Shown one piece after another: positions 58,696-64,000 of a stretch of 64,000 bases of DNA. The notes beneath the pieces are model-generated. The model was not told where the DNA came from, did no database searches, and saw nothing but the letters and a program-made list of their open reading frames with translations. Each line of letters begins with the position of its first letter. Positions within the stretch are counted from its first letter, which is position 1. Made by a program: the position numbers and the translations under genes. Source of the stretch: Pseudomonas capeferrum (GTDB taxonomy: Bacteria > Pseudomonadota > Gammaproteobacteria > Pseudomonadales > Pseudomonadaceae); contig NZ_JMIT01000003.1 of NCBI RefSeq assembly GCF_000731675.1, positions 106,058-170,057 on the forward strand, written 5' to 3'.

Positions 58696-59301
58696 ATGAT
58701 CAAACGCAATCTGCTGGTAATCGGCCTGGCCGTTTTGCTCAGCGCCTGCGGTTTCCAGCTGCGCGGCACTGGCTCTACCGAGCTGAGTGTCAAGGAGATG
58801 GACGTCAGTGCACGTAATGCCTATGGCGAAACCGTGACCGAACTGCGCCAGGTGCTGGAGCGCAGCGGCGTCAACGTGCACGCCGGCGCACCGTACCGCC
58901 TGGTCCTGACCAACGAGCAGGAAAACCAGCGCGCCGCGACCTACAGCGGTGGCAGCCGCTCGGCCGAGTACGAGCTGACCACGGTGCTGAACTACAGCAT
59001 CCAGGGCCTGAACAACCTGGAACTGCTCAGCGACAAGCTGGAAGTGCGCAAGATCTACGTGCGTGACGCCTCCAACATCACCGGTTCCGAGCAGGAAGCC
59101 AATCGGGCACGTGAAGAAATGCGCCGCGACCTGGTCAACGCCATGGTTGTACGCCTGCAAATGCTGACCCCGGCCCAACTGGACGAGCTGCAGGTCAAAG
59201 CCGACGAACGCGCCAAGGCCGAAGCCGACGCGCTGGAAGCGGCCCGCAGCCAGCAGGCTGAAACGCCGCAGCAGTCGCCACTGGAAGTTCCGGGCAACTG
59301 A
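58696..59301 (+). CDS. lptE: LPS-assembly lipoprotein LptE
   Basis: A 201-residue outer-membrane lipoprotein that plugs and chaperones LptD for LPS insertion. The lipobox is LLSAC after KRNLLVIGLAVLLSAC. CGFQLRGTGS is the classical LptE start, and VTELRQVLERSGV and the C-terminal helical repeat (AQLDELQVKADERAKAEAD) follow. It lies directly after leuS and before holA, the usual order. Confidence 0.93.
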   Translation: MIKRNLLVIGLAVLLSACGFQLRGTGSTELSVKEMDVSARNAYGETVTELRQVLERSGVNVHAGAPYRLVLTNEQENQRAATYSGGSRSAEYELTTVLNYSIQGLNNLELLSDKLEVRKIYVRDASNITGSEQEANRAREEMRRDLVNAMVVRLQMLTPAQLDELQVKADERAKAEADALEAARSQQAETPQQSPLEVPGN

Positions 59302-59338
59302 GCCCGCGCGGGGCACCCCGGTGCCCCGCCTGTTTCCA

Positions 59339-60376
59339 ATGAAACTCGCCCCCGCCCAACTCAACAAGCACCTGCAAGGCGCCCTGGCACCGGTCTACGT
59401 GGTCAGTGGCGACGACCCGTTGCTGTGCCAGGAAGCCGCCGATGCCATCCGTGGCGCCGCACGCCAGCAGGGTTTCGACGAACGCCAGGTGTTCAGCGCC
59501 GACGCCAATTTCGACTGGGGCACCCTGCTTCAGGCCGGTGCCAGCCTTTCCCTGTTCGCCCAGCGCCGCCTGCTGGAACTGCGCCTGCCCTCTGGCAAAC
59601 CCGGGGACAAGGGCGCCGCCGCGTTAATGGAGTACTGCGCCAACCCGGCCGAGGACACGCTGCTGCTGATCAGCCTGCCCAAGCTCGACGGCAGCGCGCA
59701 GAAGACCAAATGGGGCAAGGCCCTGATCGAAGGCGCCCACTGCCAGTTCATCCAGATCTGGCCGGTAGATGCCCACCAGCTACCCCAGTGGATCAACCAG
59801 CGGCTGTCACAGGCGGGCCTTTCGGCGCAGCGTGATGCGGTCGACCTGATTGCCGCACGCGTCGAAGGCAACCTGCTGGCCGCCGCCCAGGAAATCGAAA
59901 AGCTCAAGCTGCTGGCCGAGGGTAACCAGATCACCGTGGAGACCGTGCAGTCGGCAGTCGCCGACAGCGCCCGCTTCGATGTCTTCGGGCTGGTCGATGC
60001 CATTCTCAATGGCGAAGCCGCGCATGCCCTGCGCATGCTCGAAGGGCTGCGCGGTGAAGGCGTGGAGCCACCGGTGATTCTGTGGGCACTGGCCCGCGAG
60101 CTGCGGCAACTGGCCGGGCTGGCTCAGCAGTTCAGCCAGGGCGTACCGCTGGACAAAGCCTTCAGCCAAGCACGACCACCGGTGTGGGATAAACGCCGCC
60201 CGCTGGTCAGCAAAGCACTGCAGCGCCTTTCCGCGCAGCGTTGGGCCCAGCTGTTGCAGGATGCCCAACGTATCGATGCGCAGATCAAAGGGCAGGCCGA
60301 GGGGTCGCCTTGGACCGGGCTGGCGCGGCTTTCGTTGTTGATGGCGGGGCAGCGATTGGCGCTTCCTTCGCAATAG
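59339..60376 (+). CDS. holA: DNA polymerase III delta subunit
   Basis: The clamp-loader wrench subunit, 345 residues. It starts MKLAPAQLNKHLQG and has VYVVSGDDPLLCQEAADAIR, LLLISLPKLDGSAQKTKWGKALI, VEGNLLAAAQEIEKLKLLAEG and the C-terminal collar (LWALARELRQLAGLAQQFSQGVPL). ATG 59339 is preferred over GTG 59321. Follows lptE by 37 bp. Confidence 0.94.
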   Translation: MKLAPAQLNKHLQGALAPVYVVSGDDPLLCQEAADAIRGAARQQGFDERQVFSADANFDWGTLLQAGASLSLFAQRRLLELRLPSGKPGDKGAAALMEYCANPAEDTLLLISLPKLDGSAQKTKWGKALIEGAHCQFIQIWPVDAHQLPQWINQRLSQAGLSAQRDAVDLIAARVEGNLLAAAQEIEKLKLLAEGNQITVETVQSAVADSARFDVFGLVDAILNGEAAHALRMLEGLRGEGVEPPVILWALARELRQLAGLAQQFSQGVPLDKAFSQARPPVWDKRRPLVSKALQRLSAQRWAQLLQDAQRIDAQIKGQAEGSPWTGLARLSLLMAGQRLALPSQ

Positions 60377-60384
60377 CCGGGCGC

Positions 60385-60425
60385 GCTGCGCGCGCCTTTC
60401 GCGACGCAAGGCCGCCCCTACGAGC
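60385..60425. repeat. Single REP (family B arm)
   Basis: CTTTCGCGACGCAAGGCCGC matches one arm of the family B palindromes. It lies just past holA and has no partner arm. Confidence 0.7.
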
Positions 60426-60520
60426 GTCGCGTACTGCCACCCATAAACACAATCAATTGGCCCGTAGTAGCCCTGGGGCCTACAGTGCGCCCCGAAAGCC
60501 ACCCATCGGGAACCTGCACC

Positions 60521-60685
60521 ATGAGCAAAAAGCCGAAAAAGCACGGCCCCAACAAGGCCAAGTCGATCGTCGCCCAGCCCCTGTTCCGCTGCCGCCAGGA
60601 ACAACCAGACAAGGGCAAAGGCAGCTACCGCCGCGAAGCCTTCCAATCGAGAGATTGGGAGGCTTCTTACTTTTTGGCCGCATGA
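60521..60685 (+). CDS. arfA: Alternative ribosome-rescue factor A
   Basis: A 54-residue basic protein that recruits RF2 to rescue ribosomes stalled on non-stop mRNA when tmRNA fails. It begins MSKKPKKHGPNKAKSIVAQP and continues LFRCRQEQ, the ArfA core, with GSYRREAFQSRDWEAS near the end. A terminator-like hairpin lies inside the gene (60635-60666), which would give truncated, stop-less mRNA; this is the known mode of control in E. coli. Confidence 0.88.
   Translation: MSKKPKKHGPNKAKSIVAQPLFRCRQEQPDKGKGSYRREAFQSRDWEASYFLAA
60635..60675 (+). promoter_or_regulatory. Terminator-like hairpin inside arfA
   Basis: GAAGCCTTCCAATC (60635-60648) pairs with GATTGGGAGGCTTC (60653-60666), 14 bp with one G-U and a GAGA tetraloop, followed by TTACTTTTT. 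The stop codon lies downstream at 60683-60685, so most transcripts or RNase III-cut mRNAs would lack it and be tagged by tmRNA. Confidence 0.8.
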
Positions 60686-60745
60686 AAGCATCGAAAGCGC
60701 AGGCATGGTATGGTCGGCACCTGACCTGAAATTCTGGATCTGTGC

Positions 60746-62062
60746 ATGCTCTTCAGTCTTCTCCCCCGTTGGAAATCCCGTCAGCTGATCGCGGCCTCCA
60801 GCTTCATCCTGCTCGTCGCCTGTGCGGAAAAGCCCACCGCCGCCGATGCCTTGCCGCTGGCCCCTGCCCAGCCCGCTCCAGTGGTGAACCTGCCCGGTGC
60901 AACGCCCGACGCCAGCACTGAGATCCAACCCCTGCAAACCTTCGCGCAATGGCAGGCTGGCTTCCGCCAACAAGCGCTGCAGGCCGGTATTTCGCCCAAC
61001 ACCTTCGACCGTGCATTCCTCGGTGTTACCCCCGACCTGGACGTGATCAAGGCCGACCGCAGCCAGCCTGAGTTCAGCCGGCCGGTGTGGGAGTACCTTG
61101 AAGGCGCCCTGTCGCCACTGCGTGTGCGCAACGGCAAGAAACTGCTGGAGCAGAATGCAGAGCTGCTGACCCGACTCGAACAGCGCTATGGCGTGGATCG
61201 CCAGGTGCTGGTTTCGGTCTGGGGCATGGAAAGCAACTTCGGCCAGTTCCAGGGCAGCAAGTCGGTCATTCGCTCGCTGGCGACCCTGGCCTACGAAGGC
61301 CGCCGCCCGCAGTTCGCCCAGGACCAACTGATTGCCGCCCTGCAGATCCTGCAGAACGGTGACATCCAGCCGGAGGCCATGCGCGGTTCGTGGGCCGGTG
61401 CAATGGGCCAGACCCAGTTCATTCCGACTACCTACAACACCCATGCGGTGGATTTCGACGGCGATGGCCGCCGGGACATCTGGAACAGCACCCCGGACGC
61501 CCTGGCCTCGACCGCGCACTACCTGCAAAGCTCCGGCTGGAAGCGTGGCCAACCCTGGGGCTTTGAAGTGCAGGTGCCGGCAGGTTTCGACTTCTGGCTG
61601 GCGGATGGTTCGCTGCGCAAGCCGGTGAGCGAGTGGCTGCAACTGGGCGTGACACTGCCAGCCGGCACCCAACTGCCCGCCAACAGCAATCAGCTGTCCG
61701 CCGCCCTGCTGCTGCCTGCGGGCGCTCGCGGCCCGGCGTTCCTGGTACTGGACAACTTCCGCGCGATCCTCAAGTACAACAACTCATCGTCCTATGCCCT
61801 GGCAGTGAGCCTGTTGGGTGATCGGTTCTCAGGCTGGGGATTCATTGCCGGCAGCTGGCCGAAAGAGGACCTGCCCCTGAGCCGCAGCGAACGCATGGAG
61901 CTGCAGCACCTGCTCAATGCCAGCGGGCATGACGCGGGCAATGCCGACGGCATCATTGGCGCCAATACCCGCAAGGCCATTCGCACCGCCCAGCAGGGGT
62001 TGGGTTGGCCGGCGGATGGGTATCCGACGCACAAGCTGCTTGAGAGCTTGCGTCAGCGTTGA
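60746..62062 (+). CDS. mltB: Membrane-bound lytic transglycosylase B (with peptidoglycan-binding domain)
   Basis: A 438-residue outer-membrane lipoprotein that cleaves peptidoglycan to 1,6-anhydro products. The lipobox is LLVAC. The SLT_2 domain has the catalytic Glu in VSVWGMESNFGQFQG and ends AMGQTQFIPTTYNTHAVDFDGDGRRDIWNS. A C-terminal peptidoglycan-binding domain (MELQHLLNASGHDAGNADGIIGANTRKAIRTAQ) is typical of the Pseudomonas SltB/MltB group; a numbered paralogue could also fit. Confidence 0.9.
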   Translation: MLFSLLPRWKSRQLIAASSFILLVACAEKPTAADALPLAPAQPAPVVNLPGATPDASTEIQPLQTFAQWQAGFRQQALQAGISPNTFDRAFLGVTPDLDVIKADRSQPEFSRPVWEYLEGALSPLRVRNGKKLLEQNAELLTRLEQRYGVDRQVLVSVWGMESNFGQFQGSKSVIRSLATLAYEGRRPQFAQDQLIAALQILQNGDIQPEAMRGSWAGAMGQTQFIPTTYNTHAVDFDGDGRRDIWNSTPDALASTAHYLQSSGWKRGQPWGFEVQVPAGFDFWLADGSLRKPVSEWLQLGVTLPAGTQLPANSNQLSAALLLPAGARGPAFLVLDNFRAILKYNNSSSYALAVSLLGDRFSGWGFIAGSWPKEDLPLSRSERMELQHLLNASGHDAGNADGIIGANTRKAIRTAQQGLGWPADGYPTHKLLESLRQR

Positions 62063-62069
62063 GGCAGTT

Positions 62070-62088
62070 GGGGCTGCGCCGCAGCCCC
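62070..62088. terminator. Two-way hairpin between mltB and ldcA
   Basis: GGGGCTGC-GCC-GCAGCCCC, 8 bp past the mltB stop and touching the ldcA stop at 62090. No T-run on either side; likely a shared convergent terminator. Confidence 0.5.
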
Positions 62089-62089
62089 A

Positions 62090-63028
62090 TCAAGCCCTGA
62101 ACAGATCCTGCTGCAACACCAGGCTCATCTTCTCGCTGTCCAGCACCACCTCGGCTCCCAGCGGCAAGCACACATTCGGGTCACAATGCCCACTGCGCCA
62201 CCCGGCCAGCACAGGCACACCCAGCGGCCCGAAAATGTCCTGCAGCAACGGCGTCATAGCCGCCACGGTAATACCGGCGAAATCCCCCACCAGCACCCCC
62301 TTCACCCCTGCAAGCTTGCCCGCCAGGCGTAACTGGGTCAGCAAACGGTCCACGCGAAACAGCGGCTCGTTGACGTCTTCGATGAACAAGATGCAGCCCT
62401 GCGTATCGATCTGGGCCACAGTGCCCAGGGTCGCACCCAGCATCGACAGGTTGCCGCCCAACAAACGCCCGCTGGCAACACCCGGCACTACGCAGCTCAG
62501 GGCAAAGTCTGCCGGATGAGCGATCGCGTCCCCCGCCCCTACCTGCCCCATCAACTGGGCCACCAGCGACGACTCGGTCGGTTGCTGCTTGGCACCTAGC
62601 AGGTCGGCATTGAGCATCGCCCCATGAAAGGTAATCAACCCGGTCTTGCGGTAGATGGCCGTGTGCAGCGCGGTGATGTCGCTGTAGCCGATCAGCGGCT
62701 TGGGATTACGCCGAATGAGCTCAAAATCGAGCCTATCGAGCAAACGCATGCTGCCGTACCCCCCGCGCATGCACACAATCGCATCGATGGCTGGATCGGC
62801 GAAGGCATCGTGAAGGTCCTGCAGCCTTTGCTGATCGGTACCTGCGAGGTAACCCTGGGCCTCTTCCACCCCCGGGTAGATACGGCAACGGTAGCCACGC
62901 CCGGCAAACCATTGGCTGGCCTTTTGCGCATCCAGCCGTGCCGGACCGGCCGGGGCGACGATGGCAAAGCAGGCATTGCCTGGCAGTGCAACAGGTAGGC
63001 GTGACTCGGTGCGTTCAGTGCAGTACAT
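62090..63028 (-). CDS. ldcA: LD-carboxypeptidase
   Basis: Removes D-Ala from recycled murein tetrapeptides in the cytoplasm. The 312 residues include FAIVAPAGPA, IVCMRGGYGSMRLLD, the nucleophile in LIGYSDITALH, FIEDVNEP (catalytic Glu) and GHCDPNVCLPLG (catalytic His). ATG 63028 has AAGGAG upstream. It complements mltB, encoded convergently: one cuts glycans, the other recycles peptides. Confidence 0.93.
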   Translation of the reverse strand: MYCTERTESRLPVALPGNACFAIVAPAGPARLDAQKASQWFAGRGYRCRIYPGVEEAQGYLAGTDQQRLQDLHDAFADPAIDAIVCMRGGYGSMRLLDRLDFELIRRNPKPLIGYSDITALHTAIYRKTGLITFHGAMLNADLLGAKQQPTESSLVAQLMGQVGAGDAIAHPADFALSCVVPGVASGRLLGGNLSMLGATLGTVAQIDTQGCILFIEDVNEPLFRVDRLLTQLRLAGKLAGVKGVLVGDFAGITVAAMTPLLQDIFGPLGVPVLAGWRSGHCDPNVCLPLGAEVVLDSEKMSLVLQQDLFRA

Positions 63029-63107
63029 CGTGCAACTCCTTGCAGGTATAGGGCCGCCCAAATCTAAATACGCAAGGCTTTCCAACACAGTAGGAAAAAA
63101 GCCTAAA

Positions 63108-63145
63108 CAAAAATGCCGATGCCGCCTTTCGGCGCGCATCGGCAT
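63108..63145 (-). terminator. Intrinsic terminator of lipA
   Basis: On the minus strand ATGCCGATGC and GCATCGGCAT (63113-63122 with 63136-63145) form a 10-bp stem extended by GCGCC/GGCG pairs, ending in TTTTTG. It lies 18 bp past the lipA stop. Confidence 0.88.
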
Positions 63146-63163
63146 GTGTGGCTCAGACCAGGC

Positions 63164-64000
63164 TCAGAGCTTGATCTTGGCTTCGTGAGCCTGCTGGTCG
63201 GCATGGTACGAAGAACGCACCAGCGGGCCGGAGGCGACGTTCTTGAAGCCCATCTTGTAGCCTTCCTCGGCGAACCAGGCGAAGGTGTCGGGGTGCACGA
63301 AACGCTGCACCGGCAAGTGGCTGCGCGACGGCTGCAGGTACTGGCCGAGGGTCAGCATGTCGATCTCATGCTCGCGCATGCGCTGCATCACTTCGATGAC
63401 TTCTTCGTCGGTCTCACCCAGGCCGAGCATCAGGCCCGATTTGGTCGGCACGTGCGGCACCATCTGCTTGAACTTCTGCAGCAGGTCCAGCGACCAATCG
63501 TAGTCCGAACCGGGGCGCGCTGCCTTGTAAAGGCGCGGTACGGTTTCCAGGTTGTGGTTGAACACATCCGGCGGCTCTTGCGCGGTGATCTGCAGGGCGA
63601 CATCCATACGACCACGGTAGTCCGGGACCAAAGTTTCCAGCTGCACGCCCGGCGACAAGGCGCGGATCTCGCGAATGCAGTCGGCGAAGTGCTGGGCACC
63701 ACCGTCACGCAGGTCGTCGCGGTCTACCGAGGTGATCACCACGTACTTCAGGCGCAGGTCGGCGATGGCGACCGCGAGGTTTTTCGGCTCATCGACGTCC
63801 AGTGCCTTCGGTCGGCCGTGGCCAACGTCGCAGAATGGGCAACGACGGGTGCAGATGTCACCCATGATCATGAAGGTCGCGGTACCGCCAGAGAAGCACT
63901 CGCCCAGGTTCGGGCAGGAGGCCTCTTCGCAGACGCTGTGCAGCTTGTGCTTGCGCAGCAGTTGCTTGATGCGGTCTACCTCGGGCGAAACCGGGATGCG
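63164..64000 (-). CDS. lipA: Lipoyl synthase (3' part, runs off window)
   Basis: A radical-SAM enzyme inserting sulfur at C6 and C8 of octanoyl-protein. Both iron-sulfur sites are visible on the minus strand: the auxiliary cluster CEEASCPNLGEC (about 63897-63935) and the SAM cluster CTRRCPFC (about 63837-63860), then RPKALDVDEPKNLAVAIADLRL, VITSVDRDDLRDGGAQHFADCI and KSGLMLGLGETDEEV. The stop is at 63164. The N-terminus lies beyond 64000; about 280 of 330-340 residues are present. Confidence 0.95.
   Translation of the reverse strand, partial: RIPVSPEVDRIKQLLRKHKLHSVCEEASCPNLGECFSGGTATFMIMGDICTRRCPFCDVGHGRPKALDVDEPKNLAVAIADLRLKYVVITSVDRDDLRDGGAQHFADCIREIRALSPGVQLETLVPDYRGRMDVALQITAQEPPDVFNHNLETVPRLYKAARPGSDYDWSLDLLQKFKQMVPHVPTKSGLMLGLGETDEEVIEVMQRMREHEIDMLTLGQYLQPSRSHLPVQRFVHPDTFAWFAEEGYKMGFKNVASGPLVRSSYHADQQAHEAKIKL

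Noticed and set aside
56170..59367. A 1065-residue minus-strand open frame across leuS and lptE.
   Set aside because: Antisense to two certain genes; composition (Val, Ala, Gly, Gln, Arg) and lack of motifs are typical of a third-position GC shadow.

Overview
The window looks like a GC-rich gammaproteobacterial chromosome of the Pseudomonas putida group. The evidence is the protein sequences (GudD/GudP, RhlE, HrpB, LptE, LipA and others read as Pseudomonas-type), the gene order thiD-thiE-hemL ... ybeZ-ybeY-ybeX-lnt ... leuS-lptE-holA-arfA-mltB-ldcA-lipA, and REP-type palindromes scattered between genes. I saw no tRNA, rRNA, CRISPR array, prophage or intact transposase. Family assignments come from reading motifs, not from database searches.

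Region 1 (1-13.7 kb) is accessory and partly decayed. A MocR-type regulator and an azoreductase, apparently once head to head, have both lost their 5' halves at one junction. An ABC exporter has an internal deletion. Next to it are an intact MFS pump, a TetR regulator and a membrane-anchored alpha/beta hydrolase; the hydrolase and the tetR gene carry related palindromic operators. Then come a TonB-dependent siderophore receptor, a two-gene operon of unknown function, a 14-helix MFS exporter divergent from a LysR regulator, and an amino-acid permease.

Region 2 (14.1-31.6 kb) holds the D-glucarate unit gudP-gudD with a divergent FadR-type regulator and two matching TTGT-N3-ACAA operators. It also holds a three-gene iron-siderophore/heme ABC importer, an oxidoreductase-HAD-tesB-GNAT string, a histone-deacetylase-like amidohydrolase, a BaiN/HI0933-type flavoprotein whose gene contains a cluster of DnaA boxes, rhlE, an EamA exporter, an NYN-domain protein, a DUF2076 protein and a YciC-like membrane protein.

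Region 3 (31.7-46.3 kb) has an unrecognised protein behind a hairpin that covers its ribosome-binding site, hrpB, a small lipoprotein, a cation-diffusion-facilitator, a likely sRNA with a strong terminator, an Lrp regulator, rluE, amn and an AidB-like acyl-CoA dehydrogenase. An AT-richer PAAR-effector-immunity module (probable type VI secretion cargo) follows, then a 7TMR-DISM histidine kinase.

Region 4 (46.5-64 kb) is core: thiamine (thiD, thiE), haem (hemL), the ybeZ-ybeY-ybeX-lnt operon for ribosome maturation and lipoprotein acylation, leuS, lptE, holA, arfA with an internal terminator-like hairpin, mltB, ldcA and the 3' part of lipA. Two families of long, nearly perfect palindromic elements (two full copies each) lie mostly between convergent genes. 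Within each copy the two arms match, but the copies differ from each other symmetrically.
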